NCBI GenBank assembly: GCA_004335835.1
Contig: RWJK01001560.1
Coordinates: forward strand, 62,001-126,000
Source of the DNA: Scenedesmus sp. ARA3
Taxonomy: Eukaryota; Chlorophyta; Chlorophyceae; Sphaeropleales; Scenedesmaceae
Length of the DNA: 64,000 nt
Direction: 5' to 3'
This document shows, piece after piece, positions 35,026 through 47,324 of the stretch. The notes under the pieces were generated by a model. That model was not told the DNA's origin. It saw only the letters and a list, made by a program, of their open reading frames with translations, and did not search any database. Positions within the stretch are counted from its first letter, which is position 1. Each line of letters begins with the position of its first letter. The position numbers and the translations under genes are program-made.

Positions 35026-36323
35026 GCGGCAACAACGCAAGCCTAGGTACTGGCTTGAAGCCCACAAGGCTTTGTGCTGCTCATGAGGCAAACTGCTGTG
35101 CAATGCTTCAGCCAGTGGAGCGCAGCATTCAATGTTGGCGCGTTGTGCTCAACAGTGCGCAGCACTGTGCAATGGTCATATGAGCAGTGACCGCTTTACT
35201 TGATACCCTGCTGCTGCAGCCTGTTGGTGCCAGGCTGGCACATGCCTGGCTGATCTTGACTGGTTTCTGGAACTGTTCACTTGATGGATATCGCCTCTCC
35301 CTGCTGCAGCAGCTGCTGCTTGCAGGGCACCAGCCATGCCCACTTGCACTTGGCTCTTGTCCGAACTCAATACTCACTGCTGTTAACAGGGAGTTTGCTG
35401 TGTTTGGAAACCCTGCAGTACTGCAAATTCTTGTGTTGACGCGTTGCCAGCCACATGCATCTTCAGGCAGCTGCCAGTGAATGGTGTGTAGATCACCTTG
35501 GGGCATTGCTGTGTAGTTATACGAGTGTTGGATATGCTAGAGTAGGTGTGTTGCAGAGCTGTCACATGACATGCCACACCAAACCTTGATGCTGTCAGCT
35601 GACATTACAGTCAAGCATGTGTGCAGTGCCCATGTCGTAGTACCCATTGATTCTGTCGCTCAAGCTGCAACTTGTTACATTTGTAACATGATCACGAGTG
35701 TGTTGCCGGCCAGGCAGGATTTTGTCTTGTGCGCTGCACAAGGATAACCCACAGTGCGCACAGTGTGAACCAACAGCGCACCGAGGGGCTGGTGACAAAA
35801 AAGGGCACCGGCAACACTGACAGCACGTCAGCAGGCGCACACTGTCATTTGATGCATCATGATGCACTGCACAGCATGCGTGCGTGCTGATATCAGCGCC
35901 ATAGCAAGCACACCCATCGCCAGCTATTGCCACTGATCGGCAAGTCACAGCTTGCTGCATCAAATGCTGAGTGCAACACGCTCAGTGCAAAACGGATGCC
36001 ATGTGACGCTCCCACTTCACAACCCAATGCAACAGCAGCACAGGCCGCCTGCTGCCAGCAATGCTGCGCAGGCCAAGCATAAGCCAGCCAGCGCAGAAAC
36101 AGCCGCAGGCAGTGCTGCGTAAGCCACAACATGCCAGGTGACGCACACTTGCAAGTATGACGATGATGACAACACAAACTAGTTGTAAAACAATTGGTAA
36201 CATGAAGCTGGCAGCCAATGCAGCAGGCGCTGCGTTGCACCGCCTAAGCCGTAGGGCACCTCACCCTCATCAGCAACTGGCTGTGTGTGGCACACTCCAA
36301 ACTCCACACACACCCTCTCCCTG
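35026..36323. other. Convergent intergenic region (cyclophilin / AP2-A)
   Basis: No gene recognised. TTACA at 35675-35679 and TGTAA at 35682-35686 provide poly(A) signals on both strands within 12 bases. Confidence 0.55.
35675..35686. terminator. Paired opposite-strand TGTAA poly(A) signals
   Basis: TTACATTTGTAA holds a minus-strand TGTAA (TTACA) and a plus-strand TGTAA back to back between two convergent genes. It is 650 bases from either stop codon. Confidence 0.6.
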
Positions 36324-37472
36324 CTACCGCCTGCCACCCCCTCTGCGCGGCATGTTATCTGCCATCGCAGCAGTAGGTGCCGGCACAGCACTGCCCAGGC
36401 AGCCTGGCATGTAGTCGTCAGGCAGCTGTGGCACCACTGGGTTGAGCCATGTGCCCTCGCCCCTGAAGTAGAGTGCGGCTGCGTTCCAGGCGCGCGCGGC
36501 ATCATCTTCTGTCTCATACGTGCCCAGGTTCAGCACCTGGGGCATGCAGGCAGGTGGATTGCAGCAGCGACAGCAGAGTGTGAGACGGCTGCTGATGATG
36601 AAGGAGTCTAATAGATGGCAGAGAGCATGCAGTGACAGCTGGGGAGGAGCAGAGTGCGGTCACACACATCTTGCTCAATCCAATAGCACCCTGCCTCTTG
36701 AGGGGCTACCTGTGCAAGTCTGAGGCAGCTCAGAACACGCTTGGCAGGATGGCTGCACGCACGCATGCTGCACATGTGCTGTACAAGTCTCAGCACCTGT
36801 GGCGCTACTAGCAACACACACAACCACAACGGCACTCAGCGCAACACAAGCACAGCTGCCCCACGCCCACCTTGTTGCTGTAGCTGAACTGCGTGCGCCA
36901 GCCGTCATGTGCGCGCTTGCTCTGGTACACGCCCGTGTAGCGCGCGCTGCGCAGCGCAAAGCCGGGCCGGCCAGCCTTGTCCACGCTGCGGGGAGCCATC
37001 TGGTGTCTGTTACCTGAGCCCTTGGGCCGGCCGCCACTCCGCTTGGGGCGGCGCCCCCGGGGGCCACCTGATGCTGCTGCTGCTGCTGCTGGTGCTGCTG
37101 CTTCATGTTCCTCAGCCTCGCAAGGACTGTCATTGTCAGCAGCAGCAGCAGCAGCCGCAGCAGCACCAGCAGCAGCAGCACCACTGGCAGCTGCACTGGC
37201 AGCAGCAGCATCCTGATGCAGGTGGTGAACATTGTCCAGCACGCTGCGATGGTCAGCAGTGGCAGCAGCAGCACTTGCTGCCTCCGCAATCTGCGGTGCT
37301 GCTGGGCTAGCCGTCACATCTCCTGTTGCTGCTGGTGCTGCTGTTGGGACGGCAGCCAGGGTGGCAGTTTGAGCTATGTACTGCTTGCTTGCCTGCACTG
37401 ACTCTTGCCGCAGCTCTTCTTGCTGCTGCTGCTGCTGCTCCTGAGCAGCAGCACCACCACTACCATCAACTA

Positions 37473-37512
<40 letters not shown>

Positions 37513-37837
37513 AGAGCTGGCTGGGCTGTTACCACTGCCTCTGGTGCTGTGCATGTCCCCTGGCTGGGCCAGTGCCTCTGGGCCACCATGCGCATTGCCC
37601 TGCTGCTTAGCGGCTGCTGCTGCAACACCATCAGCATCAGCAGCCCCTGCATGGCTGCTGCCAAGCTGCAGCATCTCAGCCTGCTCACCGCCTTGGGCTG
37701 CATCCTGGGCAACAGCAGCAGCAGCAGCAGCGTCATCTGCATCCTCACTCTTCACTGCTGCTGCTGCTGCTGCTTCTGCTTCGGCAGCTGCTGCCACTAC
37801 TGCCACAGCTGCCGCAGCAGCATCACCCGGCTCATCG

Positions 37838-37870
<33 letters not shown>

Positions 37871-38641
37871 GGCTCCGCATCATCAGCAGTGTCAGCAGCA
37901 GCTGCCGCAGTCGCTTTGACTGCCGCCCGCACCGCGCTCCTGCGCAGCCTGGCCGCACCGCCCGCCTTGCCATCACTCTCCGGCAGCAAGCTCAGCGCAT
38001 GCTCCAGCTTCGCCTGCACTGCTACAGCCATAGGAATGCGGCAAGCACGCGCAGCAGCAACAGCCTCTGTTGCAAGCCTGCTGGTCTGGCTAAAGCGCCG
38101 CCTGGGCCTCTTAACTGCCTTATCATCAGCAGCAGCATCAGCATCCTCAGCTTCAAATACGGCTCCAGCAGCAGCAGCATTCGTAGGCCAGTAGTAGACG
38201 TAATGCACGCCAGCCTCCTCTGCTGCTGTGATGGCCGCCTGCATTGCTGCTGTGGCAGCTGCTGCATCGCCGCCTAGCGCCGCCTGCAGCTGCAGCAGCT
38301 GCTGCTGCGCAAGCTGCCACATGTAACCAGCAGTCTGCTTCGCATCAAGCACACCCTGCTGCTGCTGCTGCTGCTGCTGATCCCTGCTAGCAGCATCTGC
38401 GTGTTGGTTGAGTTGCTGCAGCTGTGCAGCATGCTCGTTGTGCTGTGCTGCACCTGCACCTGCAGCGTGCTGCCGCTTGCGCCCACGCTTAGCAGGCTGG
38501 TCCTGCTGCATTGCATCACGCTCCACATCATCATCATCATCATCATCTGCTGCTGCTGCTGCTCCTCGGTCTGACGCCACCGCAGAGCCCTCTTCTGTTG
38601 AAGAAGAGCAGCTGCGCTGGCAGTCACCGGCAGCCGCATCA

Positions 38642-38676
<35 letters not shown>

Positions 38677-39514
38677 ATCTGCGGGCGCTGCATTGCCCGC
38701 TACATCGTACCGCACATAGATGGCCGGCAAGCTGCTGCGCCGTACCCTCTTGCTGCGTCGCTGCTCTCCTTCACCCGGCAATGCATTGTCGTCCTGCTGC
38801 TGCTGCTGCTGCTGCTCATCTGCTAGGTCCTGCTGCTGCCGCTGCGGCTTGCGTGCACGCCGGCGGGCAGGCAGCTCCACATCCACAGCTGCTGCTGCTG
38901 CTGCATCGTCTGCACTGTCATCATCATCATCTGCACTGTCATCATCATCAGGAGTAGATTCCCGGCTAGCTGACGGTGCTGCAGGTGCTTCTTCGGCTGC
39001 AACCCGCCTGCTTGCCTTTGCACCAACTCCTCGCCTTGTTGCCGCTGCCGCTGCTGCTGCTGCTATTACTGGCTCAAGCATGGCTGCTGCTGCTGCCACT
39101 GCTGCTGCTGCTGCTGCCTGACCATCATCGAGAGCGCCACCCATCGCATCGTCCACATCATCCTCCCATCTTGGGCAGCTGCTGCTGCGCCTGCTGCTGC
39201 TGACGCGAGGCAGGCTGCTGACGGGCGCTGCTGCTGCTGCAGCTGCATCATCCAGTGCTGGCGCAGCAGGTGCCGGGTACCGATCCATGAAGCTCTTCCA
39301 CACCGGCACCTTGCGGGATGATGAGGAGGAGCGCCGCTTCAGCCCAGAGGAGCCAGCCCTCTTCGGCTGCTGCTGCTGCTGCTGCTGCTGCTGCCGCCGC
39401 TGCGGCTGTGCGTCCTGCTCTTCGTCTGAGTCAGCCTGGCAGGCAGCCTCGTGCAGCATCAGCAGCTGCGCAGCTGCCTCCTCCTCAAGCAGCCAAGCAT
39501 CATCACTGCGGCCA

Positions 39515-39547
<33 letters not shown>

Positions 39548-40884
39548 CGGTGATGTGTGGTGTAACCAGCACCCCGCACAACCTCCTCATCGCTTGCGTG
39601 GGCGCTGCTACCAGGCTCTGACTTGAATGCACGCTGTCCCATCGGACCCTGCTGCTGCAGCAGCTGCTGCAGCTTTGCCTGCAAGCAGCTGCTGCTGCTG
39701 CTGTGCTGGTCACGCAGCGTCCCAAGCGCTGCCACGTCAGAGTCCTGCCATGCTGCTGCCGCTGCTGCTGCTGCCATCGCTGCAAGCATTGGTGCCTCAC
39801 TGCCTGCTGCTGCACCAAACACATCCTGCCCCTGCGCTGCAATGCTAGCAGCTGATAGCGCTTCTAGTGCTGCTGCTGCAGCCGCATCATTATCATCCTC
39901 ATCATGCTGAGGCAGCAGGGCATCCTCCTCCTGCCCTGTTGCTGGGCAGGGGCATGCAGCAACAAACGCTGCATACTCATCTTCAGGGATAGGGCAGGCA
40001 GCAGCAAACGCAGCGTCCTTCCTGCGCCCCCGGCCGCCCGGGTGACGTACCTTGCCTGCCTCATCCACTGCTGCTGCTGCTGCTGTGTTTGTGGCGGCAA
40101 TCGGCAAGCCAGCAGCAAATGCGGCAGCCGTACAGCTGTCCTGCTCTGCTGCTGTGCCGAATGCGCGGCCGCCCGCAGTGCTGCTGCTGGCAGCACTCCC
40201 TGCCGGGCCAGGCGTGGCAGCAGCCAGCCTGACTGTGCCGTGCTGCAGTGCCCGCAGCTTATGCAGCTGCATTTGCAGGCTAGCTGTGCCAGCTGCTGGC
40301 CCTGCAGCGGCTGCAGCAGCAGCAGCAGGCGGCGCAAAGTATGCGTGCGCCAGCGTGCTGCGGCCAGCCGCAGCATTGCTGCCGTGGAACACATACGCTG
40401 CTGCTGGCGCTGCGCCAAAGTGCCCCAGGGATGCAGCAGATACTGCCGGCGCCACTGCTGCTGCTGCTGCTGCTGGTGTTTGGAAACCTTTGTAGCTAGG
40501 TGGTCGTGATGTGCCGGTCCATGTGACACCTGGCTGCAGCTTAGTGCTGCGCTTGCTGGATAGCTGAATAGTGACCCCGCTGGCTGGCTGTGGAGGCGAC
40601 ACCTGGCCACATGCTACTGCTGCTGCAGCTGCGTCCAGCCTGTTTAAGTCCTCCTGGCATTCTAAGGTCTGTTCTGCTGCTGGCTTGACTGCCGGGGGCG
40701 CCTGCTGCTGCAGCTGCGCATGGAGTGCGCCACTTCCCGCTGCTGCCAGCGCATCCACAGCATCTGCAGGCGCATGCGCCCAGCCAGTGTGTGCTGCAGG
40801 TTGCCGCTTGCCAGGCAGCACTAGACTTCCCGCCATGAGTTTGCCTGGCACAAGCCCCAAAGCCTTCTGGGGCTGTGCAGCCAT
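36324..40884 (-). CDS. AP2-domain transcription factor A
   Basis: Two exons, 36871-40884 and 36324-36536, encode 1408 residues. The single AP2 DNA-binding domain is near the C-terminus (about 1315-1375): RYTGVYQSKRAHDGWRTQF, then after a phase-0 intron VLNLGTYETEDDAARAWNAA and LYFRGEGTWLN. Thirty-one residues before it is an AT-hook-like basic motif (GRRPKRSGGRPKGSGNR). The other 1280 residues are low complexity: Ala runs, Gln runs, acidic stretches and small basic clusters (PRRRAR, KRVRRS), resembling an activation domain with possible nuclear signals. The start is the first ATG of the long frame (MAAQPQKALG); upstream codons up to 40944 are open but without ATG. It is paralogous to the AP2 gene at 42641-49115, with the same intron position. 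Target genes are unknown. Confidence 0.88.
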
Positions 40885-42640
40885 TACTGGTCCCAGTGGC
40901 GGGCCACGCCAGGCTAGCAGCAAGCCGTCAGGCGGTGGTTGCAACCCCCAGCCGCAATATGTGCTGATCTATAATCCGTTACAGCTGGGCGTGTCGCGTG
41001 CTGCAGGCTCTACCATCGCAGAGATTGGTGGGCGCGGAGAGTTCCCTTGCACGCTTTGCTGCGAGCATGACAGAACAAGCAGGCCACGTCCGTAAGCCGC
41101 ATGTAAATGCATATATACCAAATACATAAACAGGGTTGCGACGATGCTTTGACTGTGGCAACGGGTTGTTCCATCGTTGCTCGCCAAACACCTGCCACTG
41201 GCTGCCGGATACATCACAGCAGCGAAGATCTCACCAGCCCAGAAGTTGCGCTGGGCCTCGCAGTGGGTATCTGGTGAAGGAAAGCTGTGGAGGCCGCGCT
41301 GTAGACTTTCGTGAAGAGCAAGGTAGCACAACCCGACTGCTCAATGATTTCGAAAAACACAACAGTTTACTTAAGAGACTGTTCTTCACGGACAGCCTCT
41401 CAATTGACCTTGATGTGGGAATGGCGGGCGTGGACTTGTTAAGTCCGCTTCGATGTGTACTCCCGCCCAGATGACCCCACAAATTGACCAGAAACACCCT
41501 GGTATGCAATTTCATCTTTGCAGTTGCAATACGCAGTACTGCTGATCACCGGCCAGCTTCGCAAGCTAGGCTTGCGGTGGTTCGCACAGCTGTCATGCCC
41601 TCGCCACCTCAGAGTCCTGCCAGCGGAGCTCAGAGACCCAACTAGCTTACTGAATAACCCGTAAAAAGAATGAGTGCGCATTCAGCACATGCTCTCTACC
41701 GCACACAGCCAGTGCTGCATTCCCTCCAGCGGGCGGATCTGTGCAAGCTTACAGCACCACACATGCTCCAACCAGCAAGCGTGCAAGGATACCATGCAAG
41801 AAGCTTGGATTTGCTGAGCTTGCACCTGTCTTTGCTGCTCATGCAAAGGGTTTGGTGTGGCCTGGCGCATTGCAGGCTGTCACAATTTCAAACTTTGAGT
41901 GACTGCAATTGGTTTGCATCTCAGGTGTACAGTCCACCTGCATCTCCACGTGCCATGGCAAATGGCTACGTCGGTGCAAATCGGATGCTGGCCGACAACC
42001 AGGGCCAAAGCTCATTGCATACTATGCCTATGATAGGCTGCCGGCAACTGCGGAGCAGGCACCCACAGCTGGGAAGGGGGGGGGGGAGCACAACACCACT
42101 TGCACAGGAGAGGGAGCATGCTGCACAGTAGTTGAAAGGATATTGCTGTTTCGACAAGAACTTTCGCAAAATTCAACTGGTGTTGCATGGAACCCTCAAT
42201 GCGACACTATGTCGTTGCCCAGCGTAAATGCAGGGTGGAGTGAAACTGGCGGGAAGGTGCACACGCACTTCACATCGAAGCCGCTGAGCACCGCTAGCCA
42301 TGCAGACATCTCGATCAAACGTATCAAATTACCATATTGCAACAAGCAACCACCCAGACAAATTATTCTGCGGGATGACGTAGGTTGACACGATTGCTCA
42401 AAGCCCACGCGGTCACAGCAGTTTGCAACCTTAAGGGGCGCAGAGAAGGAGCTTATGAGGCAATGTTCATCAAGCTCTTCAGGCCGAAACAGCTAGCAGG
42501 AGTGCGGTGCAAGCAAAGTAGCAGCACCAGCAGAACGTGATTTGCCTGAGCGTCTGAAAGTTCTTCATCCGTCTCTCGAATCAACGATCCTTCCCTTCTT
42601 TTTTAGATCGGCCTCGTGATCATCAATAGCCTGCGGGTCC
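40885..42640. promoter_or_regulatory. Divergent intergenic region between the two AP2 genes
   Basis: 1.76 kb between two start codons on opposite strands. It is less repeat-rich than the flanking exons. A TATATA-like string sits at about 41110-41118, about 230 bases upstream of the minus-strand start. A G run lies at about 42077-42086. Both 5' UTRs and promoters must lie here. No coding sequence recognised. Confidence 0.5.
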
Positions 42641-43380
42641 ATGCAAGCAAACCAGGGCGCAGCAGGCAGAGCATGGACAGCAGCCACAGCACAGTCCAGC
42701 CGGCCTCATCATATGCTGCCAGGCTCATTTGCAGCAAGTGCAGGCACGATTGCAGCTTTGCCCAGCGCCGCAGCTGCTGGGTATAGTCAGCAGCTGCAGG
42801 GCGGCGCGCTGCCGCCTGCGCCTGCTGATGCAGCAGCTGCTGTGGACAGCACCCCCGCAGATGATGAAGCCATAAGCCCTCCCATGCTCCCCAGCCGCCT
42901 GGCTTACCCAGCAGCAGGCGGTTACAACAGTAACAGCCATTACGCTACAGCTGGAAGCATGTTGCCAGGAGTGCAGCAGCAGCAGCACTACCACCAGAGT
43001 TTCGCCAACCCGTGGCATGCTCCCGAGATCATGCAACAGCAGCAGCAGCAGCAGCTGGCCGCATGGCAGCAGAATCCCATGCCCATGCATTCCAGCTCGT
43101 TTCCAGGCGGCAGCACACCTGCCACCTGTGCTGCAGCCGCGGACCAGCAGGCTGGCAGAGACTTAGCTGGCATTGTGCCTGCAGGCTCCGCAGCACCCAA
43201 CAGCAGCAGTGATGCCTTGGCAGCAGCGGCAGCAGCAAGTGCTGCTGCAGCTGCAATGATCCCTGGCCGCAGCCCACAAAGCGCATCACTGCTGCCAGCA
43301 GCAGCAGCAGCAGCTCCTGATGAGGCCGCACCACTGGCAGGCTTCAACTACCCTCAACACCTGCAGCCATTGTCGCCGCC

Positions 43381-43419
<39 letters not shown>

Positions 43420-43795
43420 CCCCATGCAGTTCATGCCACCGCCACCGCCGCTTCCCTACATGCCGCCGCCGCCATTCAGGAGGCCTTGGCTGGCCTCCTG
43501 GCCCCTTGCAGCTGGCCACACGGCTGGGCCTGGCCACATGACAGCTGGCCACATGGCTGGGCCTGGCCACATGACAGCTGGCCACATGGCTGGGCCCGGC
43601 CACATGACAGCTGGCCACATGGCGTCTGGGCCTGGCAGCATCAGTGGAGGAGGCGCAAACAGTTGGCCCATGGAGGCAGCATCCAGCTATGCCAGCGCAT
43701 ATGCTGCTGCCCTGGCAGCAGCTGGCAGTTACGGCATGCCCCCTGGTTTGCCACTGGCTTTCAACCCCCAAGCGGCTGGGGCAGTGGCAGCCGCA

Positions 43796-43826
<31 letters not shown>

Positions 43827-44332
43827 TGGGGGTGCTGCCACCACCCATGCCTTTGGCCCTGCCTGACACGCTGCTGCTGCCACCACCACACCAGCAGCAG
43901 CAGCAGCAGCAGCAGCACCAACAGCCAGCAGCAGCTCAGCAACCCCTGCAGCCACAGCACGATGCAAGCAGCGTGCATGCTGCCGCTGCTGCTGCTGCTG
44001 CACCGGGGATTGTCCCTGCTGGCATTGCAACGCACCAGGTGTATGCGCCAGCAGCAGACGGACCACCCACACCATCTGTAGCACAGATCCGTAGCATGCA
44101 GCAGCAGCAGCTGGAGGAGCATCGCATGGTGACACCTGCTGCTGCTGTGGCAACCGGCGCCCCGGCCTGGTACCCTGCCCAACAGCAGCAGCAGCAGCAG
44201 CAGCGGCAGCAGCAGCAGCCCCTGCCTGATCTGTTTGATGTGTGGGCAGCAGGCAGCGGCAGCAGCAGTGATGGTGAGAAGGGCAGCTCAGGCAGCAGGC
44301 CAGGCCAGGTAGTGATGAAACATGCCAGCAAT

Positions 44333-44370
<38 letters not shown>

Positions 44371-44895
44371 CTATCAGCCACAGCAGCAGCTGCCTGCGGG
44401 ACACAGCCCAGTGCTGCTGCCAGAAGCAGCTGCGCAGCAGGACGGTGATGAAGCTGTGCCGCTGCATAGCACAGCTACACAGCATGCTGCTGCTGCTGGT
44501 GTGCGTGATGCGCTTGATGGCCTGCATGCACACACTGCCTCTGACAGCCTTGAGGCAGGGCACATGGCACAAGCAGCAGCAGCAGCAGCACCTGGTGTCA
44601 TTGCAGCACATCATCCTGTGGCGCACCCAGAGTACAAGCCACAACAACAGCAGCAGCAGCAGCAGCAGCAGCATGCTGCTCCTCTCTCCTCAGGCCACCA
44701 GCAGTTGATGACCCCAGGCACCCACCTCTTCCCACCATCACCCAAGCAAGCGCCAGCATCACACACACTGCAGCTGCCGGCAGCAGCAACTGCAGCAACA
44801 GCAGCAGCAGCAGCAGCAAGCATGCCTGCTTCGTTCAGCTCCATGCTCGATGCTGCAGCAGCCTCAGTGAACATCAGGCACACCGCTGCACTTGC

Positions 44896-44930
<35 letters not shown>

Positions 44931-45412
44931 TGATGCCAGCCAGTGACAGTGTCCTCTTTGTGACCCCAAAAGCCAAGCCACCCAGCTACATGCTTGCCAC
45001 GCCTGCTGCTGCACTGGCAACACCAGCTCAGCTCGCCAGCAGCACCAAAGCAGCAGCACCAGGCAGCTGCTTGACTAGCCCTGGCTGGGGTGCAGCAGCA
45101 GCAGCAGCAGCAGCAGCGGGCGGCAGCCCTGCTTCGGTTAGTGCTGCAGGCCCAGCAGCAGAGGCAGCAGCAGCAGCAGGGGGCGCTGCAGGTGACACTG
45201 GTGCGTCTGGCTTCCTCACTCCAGCCAGCAGGAGGCCGCCAGCTCGGCAGTTCCTGCCAAATGCAGGCTCCACTGGCGCGCACAGCAGCAGCCTGATGAG
45301 CCCCTTCCAAGCAGCAGCTGTCAGCAGCGCTGCTGCTGCTGCTGCTGCCAGCTCAGCTGCTGAGCTGCCACCTGACAGCTTCATCCAGACCCACACGGGC
45401 AGCCTTGCTGGC

Positions 45413-45444
<32 letters not shown>

Positions 45445-46900
45445 AGTGACAGGTTTCCTTGCTCCTGGAGCAGACGCCAGCTGGGCAGCTGCACAGCCAA
45501 CAGCAGCAGCAGCAGCAGCAGCAAGCTCTGTGCCCAGCTACGCCGCACTACCTCCACAGCCTCCAGCAGCAACGGAGCCACTGCAACAGCAGCAGCAGCA
45601 GCAGCAGCAGCTGGGCAGGGCCCGCCGCGCGGCCTCTGTCATAGCTGGTGCCGGCGCGCGGCTTGTTGCTGCTGCCGTGAGTGCTGCGCAGCCCCAAGAG
45701 AAGGAGCTGCTGGCAGCAGCAGCGGCAGCAGCAGAGGCAGCAGCAGCAGTGGCAGGGCAGGGTGCTGCTGTGCCTGAGGCGCGTCTGCCCAGTGCTGTGG
45801 CTGCAGGCAGGGCAGGCAGTGACATCTTCAGTGGGGCTGAGCTGCTGCTGGGGCTGGCAGCAGCAGAGATGGAGCCTAACTCTGCAGCAGCAGCAGCAAG
45901 CGGCGCAGCTGCTGTGGCTCCTGCGAGTAATCGGCGGCGGCGCAAGAGGCAGGCAGCAGCAGCAGCAGCAGCAGGTGTGGGCGGTGCAGATGCTGCTGCA
46001 CTTGAAATCAGTCATCAGATTCCGGCAATTTCACCTCCTGTTGGCGCTGAAGGTGCAGCAGCAGGCACTGCTGTTGATGCCCAGCAGGACAACATAGCAG
46101 CAGCTGCAGCGCTGTTGCCGGAGCACCTGCTGCCCTTCAGCAGCAGCGCAGACCCCCTGTGGCAGCCAGGGCAGCAGCACCAGCGCAAGCGGCGCAGCAG
46201 CGGCACCGGCGGCAGCGGCAGGGGCAGCAGGCGGCAGCAGCCGCTGAGTCCTGCAGCAGCAGGGGCACGCAAGCGGCTCGCATTCGCTGACCACCCTGGC
46301 TCAGTCATCACTGCTGCAGAGGAGGGCGCTGGGCAGGTGGATCAGCAGCAGCAGCAGCAGCAGCAGCAGCACGTTGTAGGGCTTCCAGGGGCAGCAACAG
46401 GAGCAGCAGCAGATGATGGCGCACCTGCTGAGTTTGGCATCAGCAGGCACAGCGTGCTGCACAGCGTGCAGCTGGATCCTGGGGCAGCAGCACCACCAAC
46501 AGCAGCAGCAGCAGCACCCGGGCTGACTGACATGCTCATCCAGCCCAGGCAACTGGCTGCTGCTGCTGGCAGGGCACCTCGCAGCAGGCGCAGCTCAGCA
46601 CGCGCGGCTGATGCTGCTGCCACTCCTCCTGCTGCTGCTGCTACTGCTGTGCCTGGCTTGCTGCCTGCATCCCTGTGGCCTGCTGTGGAGCTGCTGTGTG
46701 TGAAGCATGAAGCCTTCAGCCTGCCAGGTAGCATGCTGGACATGCGGCAGCAGCTGCTGCGGCAGCTGACAGCCAGCACAGAGCAGCAGCAGCAGCAGCA
46801 GCATGCAGCAGATGCTGGTGCTGCTGCAGTTGAGGCGCATGTGACAGCCAGCGCTAAGCAGCTGCAGCAGCAATTGCGAATGGATGAAGATGAGGCAACC

Positions 46901-46934
<34 letters not shown>

Positions 46935-47280
46935 TAATGCGCAGGCAGCCTGGTGCCGCAGCCGCTGCTGGGCCTGCCTCAGCAGCTGTGCAGCATGCTG
47001 GGCCGGCCGCAGCTGCAGGGGTGGTTGCTGCTGCATTCCCCGCTGTTGCTGGTCTGAGGATCGCGAATGTACCAGCTCAGGAGCAGCAGCAGCAGCAGCA
47101 GGTGAGAGCAGCAGCAGAGCACCTGCCAGCCAGTCGCCTGCAAGTATCCGGCACAGCAGCCCCAGCGGCTGACCAGCACAACGCAGCAAAACCAGCAGCA
47201 GCAGCAGCAGCAGCTGGTGAGGGTTCTCCTGGCCCCGCTGCTCAGCTAGACGCAGCAGCACCTCCTGAATCACTCCAAAG

Positions 47281-47324
<44 letters not shown>

